Shown: positions 36,044-44,325 of the stretch, one piece after another
Position numbering within the stretch: the stretch's first letter is position 1
Layout of the letters: every line of letters begins with the position of its first letter
Assembly (NCBI GenBank): GCA_021811315.1
Contig: JAJZPF010000001.1
Span: forward strand, 62,001-126,000
Reading direction: 5' to 3'
Source of the DNA: a bacterium
GTDB lineage: Bacteria; Elusimicrobiota; Elusimicrobia; Elusimicrobiales; UBA9959
Length of the DNA: 64,000 nt
Position numbers and translations under genes: made by a program
Notes under the pieces: model-generated
Seen by the model: the letters and a program-made list of their open reading frames with translations, nothing else
Database searches by the model: none
Told to the model about the DNA's origin: nothing

Positions 36044-36945
36044 ACTGTTTGCTTTATACCGGCCGTTTGCTGATTTTTCAAGGGTTTTTCCGCCTTCCGT
36101 GTTCCGGAATCTTCCCGGCCGAGGAACTCCGTCAGCTCCAGGTTCACTTTCTCCGCGTGGGTCCAGAGCAGGCCGTGCGGCCCGTCCTTCACCACTTCCA
36201 GGCGGGCGCCCTTGACGGCTTTATGAGTGCGCGTTCCCGTGGCGGCCAGAGGAAGGATCCGGTCGGCGTCGCCATGGATCACAAGCGTAGGCACGTCGAT
36301 CAGGGACAGGTCCTTGCGGAAATCGGTTCCCCACGCCGAAACGCAGTCAAAGGTCCCTTTGAACGAGGCGCCGACGGCTACGTTCCAGTTCGATTGAACG
36401 GCCTGGTCGCTGATAAGCTTGCCGCCGAGCAGGTCGAAATTATAGAAATCTCTTAAGAAGGTGGAAAGGAAAGCCGGCCTGTCGGCGGCGAGGGCGCTCT
36501 CTATTCCCTTGAAAACTCCGCCATCCACCCCCTCCGGATTGTCGGCGGTCTTCAGGAGGAACGGCGGGACGGAAGAGATGAATACCGCCTTGTTAACGCG
36601 GTCCGAACCGTAGCGCCCCAGGTACCTCGCCACTTCGCCTCCGCCCATGGAGAAGCCGACCAGCGCGGCGTCACGAAGGTCGAGCTTAAGCACGAGCTTG
36701 TGCAGGTCCGTGGTTAAAGTGTCATAGTCGTAGCCTCCGGAAGGCTGGGCCGAGCGGCCGAACCCTCTCCGGTCATAGGTTATGACCCGGTAGCCCGCGG
36801 CCAGCAGGGCCGTTACCTGCTTCTCCCAGGAAGCCCCGCTCAGCGGCCAACCGTGGATCAGAACTACCGGCTTGCCGGCGCCGAGGTCCTCGTAATAAAG
36901 GTCGATACTGCCCGAATTTTCATCTCCGACATTAATATACGGCAT
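36040..36945 (-). CDS. Alpha/beta hydrolase (chloroperoxidase/perhydrolase/esterase type)
   Basis: The 301-residue protein has the oxyanion motif HGWPLSG, nucleophile S99 in GFSMGGGE, an acid in HGDADRILP and His in KDGPHGL. This is the pattern of cofactor-free haloperoxidases and arylesterases. AGGAGA lies before the ATG. It is the first gene of the hydrolase-adh-pdc unit, so it may release an alcohol, act on an ester of the fermentation or handle peroxyacids. The substrate is unknown. Confidence 0.88.
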   Translation of the reverse strand: MPYINVGDENSGSIDLYYEDLGAGKPVVLIHGWPLSGASWEKQVTALLAAGYRVITYDRRGFGRSAQPSGGYDYDTLTTDLHKLVLKLDLRDAALVGFSMGGGEVARYLGRYGSDRVNKAVFISSVPPFLLKTADNPEGVDGGVFKGIESALAADRPAFLSTFLRDFYNFDLLGGKLISDQAVQSNWNVAVGASFKGTFDCVSAWGTDFRKDLSLIDVPTLVIHGDADRILPLAATGTRTHKAVKGARLEVVKDGPHGLLWTHAEKVNLELTEFLGREDSGTRKAEKPLKNQQTAGIKQTV

Positions 36946-36971
36946 AAGATTCTCCTTAATAAATCCGATAC

Positions 36972-37006
36972 TCCGCGCTTTTCCCGGCTAAGAGGCAAAG
37001 CGCGGA
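36972..37006. terminator. Perfect 10-bp hairpin after the exported SOD gene
   Basis: TCCGCGCTTT (36972-36981) pairs with AAAGCGCGGA (36997-37006) over a 15-base loop. It lies between the SOD stop and the hydrolase start on the minus strand. No T run follows directly, so termination may be partial. Confidence 0.6.
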
Positions 37007-37022
37007 ACGTGCTATAAGCGGC

Positions 37023-37721
37023 TTATTTAGAGCAGCGTTTCCCGACCACTTCCCAGTCGACCACATTAAAGAACGCTTCTATGTACTTGGCGCGCTCCAA
37101 CTGGTAGTCGGTAAGGTAGGCGTGCTCGAACACGTCCAGGACCAGCAGCGGCGTGCAGCCGGCCAGGTGCCCGCCGTCATGCTCGTTTATCCAGGCGTTG
37201 AACAGCCGGCCGGAGACGTTGTCCTGGTACAGGACGACCCAGCCGATACCCCGCATAGCGCCGGTGGCCGCGAAGTCTTTTTTCCAGTTCTCGAAACTTC
37301 CGAAGTCTTCCTTTATCGTTTTATAGACCCGGGTCTCCTGCTGCGGGGTCCCGTCCGAGCCCATATTCGCGAAATACAGTTCGTGCATCCGCATCCCGTT
37401 GAATTCCCAGCCGAAGCGCCGCTTCAGCTCGGCGTATTCCTGGGTTTTCTCTTTGCCGTCGGCAAGCAGAGCCGTCAGCTTCTCCGAAAGCGTGTTCGTG
37501 TTGGTCACATAGCCCTGGTAGAGCTTCATGTGGTTGGCTATCAGCTGCGCGCTGAAGCCGGGCATCTTCGAAAGACGCGGATAGTCCCCCGCTTTATAAG
37601 CTTGTGCTGTTTGTAACATGGTTTCTCCTTTTTTTACCGCTTCCTGCGCATTGATAGCAGCCGCCGTAAGTGCGCAAGCCGTAAAGGCGAGCGCGATAAC
37701 AGATCTTTTTATCATAGCCAT
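37023..37721 (-). CDS. Exported Fe/Mn superoxide dismutase
   Basis: The 232-residue protein is an Fe/Mn SOD preceded by a signal peptide (IALAFTACALTAAAINAQEA). Metal ligands fit His in IANHMKLYQGY, His in GMRMHELYF, and Asp and His in DVFEHAYLTDY. The N-terminal signal places it in the periplasm, unlike the cytosolic SOD at 48310-48930. An in-frame ATG at 37715 has better Shine-Dalgarno spacing and is an alternative start. It follows the catalase gene by 16 bases, so superoxide and peroxide removal are co-expressed. Confidence 0.92.
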   Translation of the reverse strand: MAMIKRSVIALAFTACALTAAAINAQEAVKKGETMLQTAQAYKAGDYPRLSKMPGFSAQLIANHMKLYQGYVTNTNTLSEKLTALLADGKEKTQEYAELKRRFGWEFNGMRMHELYFANMGSDGTPQQETRVYKTIKEDFGSFENWKKDFAATGAMRGIGWVVLYQDNVSGRLFNAWINEHDGGHLAGCTPLLVLDVFEHAYLTDYQLERAKYIEAFFNVVDWEVVGKRCSK

Positions 37722-37737
37722 GATCCTTTTTTATCCG

Positions 37738-39195
37738 TCAGATTTTCGCCGGTTCGGCGAGCGGAATTCCGAGCGCTTCGGCCACGCCCGCGCCGTAGGC
37801 GGGGTCGGCTTTCAGGCAGTTCCCGATATGCCGCTGCTTGATCTCCGGGGGCGCGTCGCCCAGCGCCCTGGCCGTATTCTCGAACAGAACCTGCCGCTGC
37901 GCCGGGCTCATCAGCCGGAACAGCTTGCCGGGCTGGGTGTAATAGTCGGTGTCCTCGCGGTGGTTCCAGTGGTCCGCGGCCCCTTCGAGCGCGAGCGGCG
38001 GCTCCGCGAAGTCGGGCTGGTCCTTCCATTCCCCGTAGCTATTGGGCTCGTAGCCGGGCGTGCCGCCGTGGTTCCCGTCCGTCCGCATGGCCCCGTCGCG
38101 GTGATAGCTGTGGAAAGGGCAGCGCGCGGCGTTCACCGGTATCAGGTGGTGGTTCACCCCCAGGCGGTAGCGCTGCGCGTCGCCGTAGGAGAACAGCCGC
38201 CCCTGCAGCATCTTGTCCGGGGAAAAACCTATGCCGGGCACGATATTGGCCGGGTTGAAAGCCGCCTGCTCCACCTCCGCGAAATAGTTCTCCGGGTTGC
38301 GGTTCAGCTCCATCACCCCGACCTCCATAAGCGGGTAATCCCCGTGGAACCAGACCTTGGTCAGGTCGAAGGGGTGGTAGGGCAGCTTTGCCGCGTCTTT
38401 CTCCGGCATGACCTGGACGAACATCGTCCACTTCGGGAAGTCCCTGCGCTCTATGCTCTCGTAGAGGTCCCGCTGGTTGCTGTCGCGGTCCTTGCCGATC
38501 AGGGTTTCGGCCTCCTGGTCGGTAATGTTCTTTATGCCCTGCTGCGTCCTGAGGGTGAACTTGACCCAGTACCTTTCGTTCTTCGCGTTGATAAAACTGA
38601 AAGTATGGCTGCCGAAGCCGTGCATATGCCGGAAAGAATAAGGTATGCCGCGGTCGCTCATCGTAATAGTGACCTGGTGCAGCGCCTCGGGCAGCGAGCT
38701 CCAGAAATCCCAGTTGTTCTTCGCGCTGCGCAAATTGGTGCGCGGGTCGCGCTTGATGGCGTGGTTCAGGTCCGGGAACTTCAGCGGGTCGCGCATGAAG
38801 AAGACCGGGGTATTGTTCCCCACCAGGTCCCAGTTGCCTTCCTCGGTGTAGTACTTCATGGCGAAGCCGCGTATATCCCTCTCGGCGTCGGCCCCTCCGC
38901 GCTCCGCGGCCACGATGGAAAAACGCGCGAACATGTCGGTCTTCTTGCCGACCTGCGAGAAAATTTTAGCCTTGGTGTAGCGGGTTATGTCTTTAGTCAC
39001 CGTGAAAGTTCCGTAGGCCCCCGAGCCCTTGGCGTGCATGCGCCGCTCCGGTATCACCTCGCGGTCGAAGTGCCCGAGCTTCTCGAGGTACCAGACGTCC
39101 TGCAGCAGCGCCGGCCCTCGTTTGCCGGCCGTCATTATGTTCTGATTGTCCGCCACGGGCGCCCCCGCGTTCGTGGTAAGTTTCTTTTTTCCCAT
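37738..39195 (-). CDS. katA: Monofunctional haem catalase
   Basis: The 485-residue protein is a typical small-subunit catalase. Catalytic H54 lies in [11 protein letters not shown], the distal Asn in [15 protein letters not shown], and the haem Tyr in [14 protein letters not shown]. It decomposes hydrogen peroxide in the cytosol. GAGGGGG precedes the ATG. It heads a kat-sod unit, and the 190 bases upstream hold a perfect 16-bp palindrome that may be a regulator site. Confidence 0.96.
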   Translation of the reverse strand: MGKKKLTTNAGAPVADNQNIMTAGKRGPALLQDVWYLEKLGHFDREVIPERRMHAKGSGAYGTFTVTKDITRYTKAKIFSQVGKKTDMFARFSIVAAERGGADAERDIRGFAMKYYTEEGNWDLVGNNTPVFFMRDPLKFPDLNHAIKRDPRTNLRSAKNNWDFWSSLPEALHQVTITMSDRGIPYSFRHMHGFGSHTFSFINAKNERYWVKFTLRTQQGIKNITDQEAETLIGKDRDSNQRDLYESIERRDFPKWTMFVQVMPEKDAAKLPYHPFDLTKVWFHGDYPLMEVGVMELNRNPENYFAEVEQAAFNPANIVPGIGFSPDKMLQGRLFSYGDAQRYRLGVNHHLIPVNAARCPFHSYHRDGAMRTDGNHGGTPGYEPNSYGEWKDQPDFAEPPLALEGAADHWNHREDTDYYTQPGKLFRLMSPAQRQVLFENTARALGDAPPEIKQRHIGNCLKADPAYGAGVAEALGIPLAEPAKI

Positions 39196-39304
39196 CGCTT
39201 TACCCCCTCTTTCCGCTTAAACCAATTCAGAACCGTCATATTCGCGGCGCCGCGCGGCGCGTATAGCGAAATGCCGGCCCGGCGGCCTTATTTATAAGAT
39301 ACTT

Positions 39305-39314
39305 TACCCGGGTA
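39305..39314. promoter_or_regulatory. TACCCGGGTA palindrome upstream of katA
   Basis: A perfect 10-bp palindrome. It is followed by a stretch (ATTTTCCGG) resembling the GGTATCTTTACCG stretch in the two duplicated divergent promoters at 46.1 and 50.6 kb. Confidence 0.5.
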
Positions 39315-39347
39315 TTTTCCGGCAATATGGATTTATACCGGCGATTA

Positions 39348-39363
39348 TCGGTAATATTACCGA
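39348..39363. promoter_or_regulatory. Perfect 16-bp palindrome upstream of katA
   Basis: TCGGTAATATTACCGA lies about 155 bases before the catalase ATG. GGTAATAT also occurs in both copies of the duplicated bidirectional promoter. Likely an operator of a redox-responsive dimeric regulator (inference). Confidence 0.65.
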
Positions 39364-39388
39364 GAGGTCCGCCGCGGCGCCATAGAAT

Positions 39389-40174
39389 TCAGGGCTTCAA
39401 GGTGCTGGTGGAGCTATGGACCATGCGCCCGAAGCCGGAATCCGGCTCATCTGAAAGATATTCCAGGCCTTTCATGCTCTCCTTCACTCCGGGCATCGGT
39501 ATATCCCATACGCCCATAGAGAGGACATCCCGCACAAATTCCCTGCGGCCCTCTTTGCCGGCCTTTCCCCATTGCGGCGAAACCCATTCAAGCGAGGCGC
39601 GCAGGAGCAGGTCCCGCAATATTTCGTCATAATTCCTGACGAAGTCGTCTATCAGGGGCGACAGCCCCGGGCGCGGGCGCCTGCGGGAAACGCGCGGACC
39701 CCGGTTAACCAGGCCGGCGCCGGCCTGCCCCGTGATCCCGGCCGCGGAATAGTTCTTGTTATACCGCTCCTCCGACAGGATCAGCCTCCACGGATTGCCC
39801 TTCATCCCGTAAAAGTCGAACCTGGTGTGCTTCGTCACGTCCCAGGAAGAAACCGCTCTAAAGCCGGAAGACATAGCTTTAAAGCCGTGCCGGAAAGATA
39901 AAATGTCTTTAAAGTCCCACCTTACCGAATAATCCAGCCCTACGCGCGAGTCGTCCGAGTTCGTTGAAAAATTGAGCGTCAGGTCTATTTCCGCCGGCGC
40001 GGCGGCCCCGGCGGCCGGAGCCGTAGAGACGGCCGTTTCCCGCTGCGGCGCCTGGTTTTGCGCCCCCGCGAGAAGGCCTCCGGCGATAATAAGAAGAAAA
40101 ACAAAAAGGCCCCGCAAGAACAGCGGGTTCAAAGTCCACCAGGGGACACGGGGAGGCTGACGCGGACAGGTCAT
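39389..40174 (-). CDS. Exported hypothetical protein
   Basis: ATG 40174 is chosen because the hydrophobic segment FLRGLFVFLLIIAGGLLAGA then acts as a signal peptide or anchor; longer starts would run into the RNase gene. The 261-residue product has a Pro/Ala-rich linker, a beta-rich middle (LTLNFSTNSDDSRVGLDYSV, DFYGMKGNPWRL) and an acidic, Ser-containing C-terminus. No family recognised. The beta content and export signal suggest an outer-membrane or periplasmic protein. Confidence 0.7.
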   Translation of the reverse strand: MTCPRQPPRVPWWTLNPLFLRGLFVFLLIIAGGLLAGAQNQAPQRETAVSTAPAAGAAAPAEIDLTLNFSTNSDDSRVGLDYSVRWDFKDILSFRHGFKAMSSGFRAVSSWDVTKHTRFDFYGMKGNPWRLILSEERYNKNYSAAGITGQAGAGLVNRGPRVSRRRPRPGLSPLIDDFVRNYDEILRDLLLRASLEWVSPQWGKAGKEGRREFVRDVLSMGVWDIPMPGVKESMKGLEYLSDEPDSGFGRMVHSSTSTLKP

Positions 40175-40211
40175 GATATATAAAGCAAAAGAACCATAGA
40201 GCCATGCTGGC

Positions 40212-40228
40212 GAATATCGGTCATATTC
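40212..40228. promoter_or_regulatory. GAATAT-N5-ATATTC inverted repeat
   Basis: Dyad just beyond the RNase stop and about 40 bases before the ATG of the exported hypothetical protein. Possible operator. Confidence 0.4.
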
Positions 40229-40253
40229 ACGGGAGCCGGCGCGGCAGCTGTCC

Positions 40254-41732
40254 TTATTGCTCCGCTCTCCTGAAGTCGATATAGCCGCGCTCCACATCCG
40301 TGCTCAGCAGCCGGACGCGGAGCCGGCGGCCTACATCCAGCCCCTCGAACCCGCTCGCCAGCCTGCCTTCCACGGGCGGACGCAGAAGCCGCACCCAGGT
40401 GCCTTTGGGCCCGGCGCCGGTGACGAAAGCGTCGAATTCCTCTCCTATCCTCGAGCCGAGCAGCAGGGCGGCGGCGGACTTTATGACCTGCCTTTCCACT
40501 TTTTTAGCCGCGTCCTCCTCCTCCGTGCAGTGCTTTGCGAGCTCCGCTAATTCTTCGTTAGCATAAGGAAGGAGCCGCCCAGCCATCGCCGCCTTCAGCA
40601 GCCGCTGCGTGATCAGGTCGGGATATCTCCGGTTCGGGGCGGTGGAATGGGCGTAGTCCTTTACCGCGAGCCCGAAATGCCCGGCGACCGTTTCGCCCGG
40701 AAGCTGGACCGCGTATTCACCCGGCCCCAGCAGTTTGATCACGCTGAGGGAAAGATCGGGAAAGCGGGCGGGGTCCGCGGCTTTCGCCGTTACCAGGAAT
40801 CGCTCCAAAGCTTTAGGGTCCGGTTCCGCCGGCAGCGCCGCGCCCTGTTCGGCGGCAAGCTCCCGGAGCCGGTCCCAGCGTTTGGGCGCGCGGACCACGC
40901 GCCGCAGCGACGGGAACCCCTTGGCCGCGAGGTAGCGCGCGCTGACCCCGTTGGCGGCGATCATAAAGTCCTCGATTATATCTTTTGCCCCGTTCCGGCT
41001 GTCGGCCCTCAGTTCCTTAAGCTCATCGCCGTCGAAGACGGGCCTGGCCTCTATCGTTTCCAGCTCAAGCGCGCCATGCTCGTGCCTGAGCGACTTCAGC
41101 AGCCGGGCCGCGCGCTCCTGGAGCCGCAGGTTCCCGTCCAGACCGCTTACCGCCCCGAGCCCTTGCGGAGCCGGCCCGCTTCCCTCCAGCCAGGCGGCGA
41201 GGCTGTTATAGGCCAGCTTGGCTTTATTGCTCACCACCGCCCGGTAAAGGTCCGAGTTTTTAAGCGAGCCGTCTTCGGCCACTACGAGTTCCACGACTAC
41301 GGCGAGGCGGTCGGCGGCGTAGTTCAGGGAGGTAAAATCCGTGGAGAGTTTCGCCGGCAGCATCGGGAACATCTCGGCTACCGTGTAGACCGAAGTGGTG
41401 TTCTGCCGCGCGTGCTCGTCGAGCGCCGAAAACTTCCTGACCAGGGCGTCGACGTCGGCGATGGCGACCAGGACCTTTATGGCCCCGCCCGGCATGGCTT
41501 CGGCGACGGTAAGCTGGTCCAGGTCGCGGGAGTCGTCGTTATCGATGGAGCACCAGGGAAGGGACCGGAGGTCCCGCGCCGCTCCTTCGCCCCGGACCGC
41601 CGGCCCGCGTATCGCCGCCAGCTCGGCCAGCGCCGGGCGCGGGAAATCCGGAGAAAGCCCCCGTTCCAGCATCGCCCTGCGGGCGATCCTCTGCAGGATA
41701 GCCCGGTGTTTCTGGTCGTCCGTATACTTCAT
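40254..41732 (-). CDS. RNB-domain exoribonuclease (RNase II/R family)
   Basis: The 492-residue protein consists of an RNB catalytic domain with the metal-binding Asp cluster SIDNDDSRDLDQ (about 62-73), the conserved YAHSTAPNRRYPDL segment and a C-terminal S1-like beta region. The N-terminal cold-shock domains of RNase II and R are missing, as in compact RNB proteins. It degrades RNA 3' to 5'. The genes around it are redox enzymes, but no functional link is evident. Confidence 0.92.
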   Translation of the reverse strand: MKYTDDQKHRAILQRIARRAMLERGLSPDFPRPALAELAAIRGPAVRGEGAARDLRSLPWCSIDNDDSRDLDQLTVAEAMPGGAIKVLVAIADVDALVRKFSALDEHARQNTTSVYTVAEMFPMLPAKLSTDFTSLNYAADRLAVVVELVVAEDGSLKNSDLYRAVVSNKAKLAYNSLAAWLEGSGPAPQGLGAVSGLDGNLRLQERAARLLKSLRHEHGALELETIEARPVFDGDELKELRADSRNGAKDIIEDFMIAANGVSARYLAAKGFPSLRRVVRAPKRWDRLRELAAEQGAALPAEPDPKALERFLVTAKAADPARFPDLSLSVIKLLGPGEYAVQLPGETVAGHFGLAVKDYAHSTAPNRRYPDLITQRLLKAAMAGRLLPYANEELAELAKHCTEEEDAAKKVERQVIKSAAALLLGSRIGEEFDAFVTGAGPKGTWVRLLRPPVEGRLASGFEGLDVGRRLRVRLLSTDVERGYIDFRRAEQ

Positions 41733-41787
41733 ATGCCGCCCTCCTCGCTGAATCTGCGCTTTAGCCCCTCGTCTTAAGTTCTTTTGT

Positions 41788-43464
41788 CTACTGCCAGGCC
41801 TCTTTCAGGCTGACTTTGCTTTTTGTGAGCTTATTGTCGGCCAGGTACTTATAGGCGGAAAGGGCCGCCAGCGCTCCCTGCCCCGCCGCTATGGAGATCT
41901 GTTTCTCTTCGGTGTCGGTCACGTCCCCGGCCGCGAACAGGCCTTTTTCCGCGGTATTCTGGTTCCGGTCCACCGGGACTTCCCCTACCGGGTTCAGCTC
42001 TATGAAGTTCTTCAGCGGCGCGCTGTTGGGCGTAAGGCCTATTTCAAGGAAGACCCCGTCCACCGCCAGGTCCAGTTTCTTTTTCCCGTCGGGCGATTCA
42101 AGCCTTATTCCCGTAAGCTTGTCGGTTCCAAGGTACTCCTGTACTTCCATCGGGTTATGAAAGGTCACGTTCGCCGCCCTGCTGACTTCCTGCACTAAAG
42201 AAGCGTCGGCCCGGAAATCCAGCCTGCGGTGCACCAGGTGTATCTCGGAGGCGAAGCCGAGCAGGTCCCTGGCCGAAGTGAACGCGGAGTTCCCGCCGCC
42301 GATAACGGCCACCTTCTTCCCCTTGTAAAGCGGGGCGTCGCAGGTGGCGCAGAAAGCTATGCCTTTTCCCATGAACCGCTCTTCGCCCGGCACGTCGAGC
42401 CGCCGGTATTCTTTGCCCGCGCAGTAAATCACGGACAGCGCCTTGAACAGTTTGCCGTCCTCCATGGATAGAACGAATTCAGGCCCGCTCTTTTCTATTT
42501 TGGTAACACGCGAGCCCAGGGCCTGGGCGACGGGGTGCCGCTCCATGTGGGCCCGGAACGCTTCGGTCATCTCGGCGCCGCTGACTTTCGCCAGGCCCAG
42601 GTAATTTTCTATGCCGGCGGTATAGTTTATCTGCCCGCCCAGCTTTTTGGCGACCAGGGCGACGTCCAGGCCTTTGCGCGCGGCATAAACGGCCGCCGAC
42701 ATAGCCGCCGGGCCGCCGCCGACTATGACCAGTTCATACAGATGCCCCGGTTCGGCTTTTTTAATTTTCCCGGCCGACTGCGCTTTACGCACCTGTTCCA
42801 TCAGGGTCTCGTATTGCCCGGGGTCAACGGCCTTGATGATCTCCAGGTAGGCCGCCGGCGCGGGCAGCGCCCCGGTGAACGAGGCGGTCCCGTTTATGAT
42901 AGTCTTGGGAACGCCCGTAACCTCGTGTTTTTTGGAAAGTTCGGGAAACTCCGCCGCCTCGACCATGTCCGCGCGGATGTGTTCGTTAATGAACGCGAAC
43001 TGCTGCGCCACGTGCACCATAGCGGGGCAGTACTGGCAGGTCAGCGTGGTCATCACCTGCAGGTGCACCGGTTTTTCTATCTTTTTCACCAGGGCTTCCA
43101 GCTGCGGGTCCAGGTTCGTCCGCCCGGTGGAAACCATGATTATGGCTTCAAGCAGGGAGCTGAACTCGAACCCGCCGGTAAAACCGTAGAACCGTATACC
43201 GTGATCCCGCGCGCCGACGACAGCCGTGGCCGGGGTCTTGTCTATCTTGTAATTCAGGGCGGTATCGCCGTCCAGCACTGTATCATGCACTTCCAGTTTC
43301 AGGATAGCCGTAAGCGCGCATAATTCGCGCAGCAGCTCCTCCTGCCGGGCGCAGGCCGGGCAGGCGCTTTTCCGCGTGAACAGCAGGAGGCGCACCGGCG
43401 ACTTAAGATCCGCCAGGATGAGCTTCAGCTCCGCCCTGTCTTTTTCATTTATCATGTCCGCCAT
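41788..43464 (-). CDS. AhpF-like protein: tandem thioredoxin-fold domain fused to thioredoxin reductase
   Basis: The 558-residue protein begins with a protein-disulfide-oxidoreductase-like region of two thioredoxin folds, each with CxxC (C35-PA-C38 and C143-QY-C146). A flavin thioredoxin reductase domain follows (about 240-540), with GGGPAAMSAAVYAARKG, redox pair CATC and the NAD motif GGGNSAF. AhpF normally keeps only one working CxxC in the N-terminal part, so two intact sites are notable. It should pass electrons from NAD(P)H to a peroxiredoxin or other disulfide target. No ahpC lies in the window. It starts just after korB. Confidence 0.9.
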   Translation of the reverse strand: MADMINEKDRAELKLILADLKSPVRLLLFTRKSACPACARQEELLRELCALTAILKLEVHDTVLDGDTALNYKIDKTPATAVVGARDHGIRFYGFTGGFEFSSLLEAIIMVSTGRTNLDPQLEALVKKIEKPVHLQVMTTLTCQYCPAMVHVAQQFAFINEHIRADMVEAAEFPELSKKHEVTGVPKTIINGTASFTGALPAPAAYLEIIKAVDPGQYETLMEQVRKAQSAGKIKKAEPGHLYELVIVGGGPAAMSAAVYAARKGLDVALVAKKLGGQINYTAGIENYLGLAKVSGAEMTEAFRAHMERHPVAQALGSRVTKIEKSGPEFVLSMEDGKLFKALSVIYCAGKEYRRLDVPGEERFMGKGIAFCATCDAPLYKGKKVAVIGGGNSAFTSARDLLGFASEIHLVHRRLDFRADASLVQEVSRAANVTFHNPMEVQEYLGTDKLTGIRLESPDGKKKLDLAVDGVFLEIGLTPNSAPLKNFIELNPVGEVPVDRNQNTAEKGLFAAGDVTDTEEKQISIAAGQGALAALSAYKYLADNKLTKSKVSLKEAWQ

Positions 43465-43475
43465 AATGCGCTCCT

Positions 43476-44324
43476 TCAGCGGAAATCCGCCAGTACCGGG
43501 CTTATATCTATATTGCCGATGTCGGAGTCGGCCAGCGGTTCCATCCCGTCCAGGCCGCTCAGTTCGCCGTAGGAAGGCCTCTCTTTTTTATAAATGATCC
43601 CTATCGGCAGTTTTTCCTTTTCCGCCGCCAGCGCCTGTGCCGCGGCTTTATTCGACGGGTCGTGCTCCGGCCCGACCTTGTAGACCCGCTGGGCGTACCA
43701 TTCGAACGTATTCAGCTTGTTGAACGTTTTGCAGGGCTGGAACACGTCTATAAGCGAAAAACCTTTGTGAGCTATCCCGGCCAGGATAAGCTCCGCCAGG
43801 TGTTCTTTTTCGGCCGCGTAACCGCGCGCCACGAAGCCGCAGCCCAGCGCCAACGCCGCCTCCAGCGGCGGGAACGGGGCCAGTATCACCCCGCCGGGCT
43901 GGATCTTGGTCTTCATGCCGGGTTCCGAGGTGGGCGAGGCCTGCCCCTTGGTCAGGCCGTAGATCTGGTTATCGTGCACTATCACGGTCATATCCACGTT
44001 GCGCCGGATATTATGGAGGAAGTGGTTGCCGCCCTCGCCGTAGCAGTCGCCGTCGCCGGTGGTCACTATCACGGTCAGTCCGCGGTTGGCGATCTTCGCC
44101 GCCGCGGCCGCCGGCAGAGCCCTCCCGTGCAGGCCGTTGAAGAAATTGGCGTTGATATAATGCGGCATTTTCGCCGCCTGACCTATGCCCGAGACCAGAA
44201 GCAGCTCCTGCGGCTTTTTGCCAAGTTTCACAAGGGCGGTTTTTAACGCCGCCTGCATGCCGAAATTACCGCAGCCGCCGCACCAGGCCACGGGATCGGA
44301 AGAATCAAAGTCCTTTAGCTCCAT
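43476..44324 (-). CDS. korB: 2-oxoacid:ferredoxin oxidoreductase, beta subunit
   Basis: ATG 44324 has AGGAGG eight bases upstream, inside the last codons of korA. The 282-residue protein carries WCGGCG (C15, C18) and the thiamine diphosphate site GDGDCYGEGGNHF...NQIYGLTKGQ. Together with the alpha subunit it oxidatively decarboxylates 2-oxo acids to acyl-CoA with ferredoxin. The two-subunit form without separate gamma and delta genes fits 2-oxoglutarate or general 2-oxoacid enzymes. Confidence 0.93.
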   Translation of the reverse strand: MELKDFDSSDPVAWCGGCGNFGMQAALKTALVKLGKKPQELLLVSGIGQAAKMPHYINANFFNGLHGRALPAAAAAKIANRGLTVIVTTGDGDCYGEGGNHFLHNIRRNVDMTVIVHDNQIYGLTKGQASPTSEPGMKTKIQPGGVILAPFPPLEAALALGCGFVARGYAAEKEHLAELILAGIAHKGFSLIDVFQPCKTFNKLNTFEWYAQRVYKVGPEHDPSNKAAAQALAAEKEKLPIGIIYKKERPSYGELSGLDGMEPLADSDIGNIDISPVLADFR

Positions 44325-44325
44325 A

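Noticed and set aside
37618-39297. 559-codon plus-strand open frame opposite catalase and SOD
   Set aside because: Antisense to two clear enzymes; protein has no recognisable domain and odd composition.
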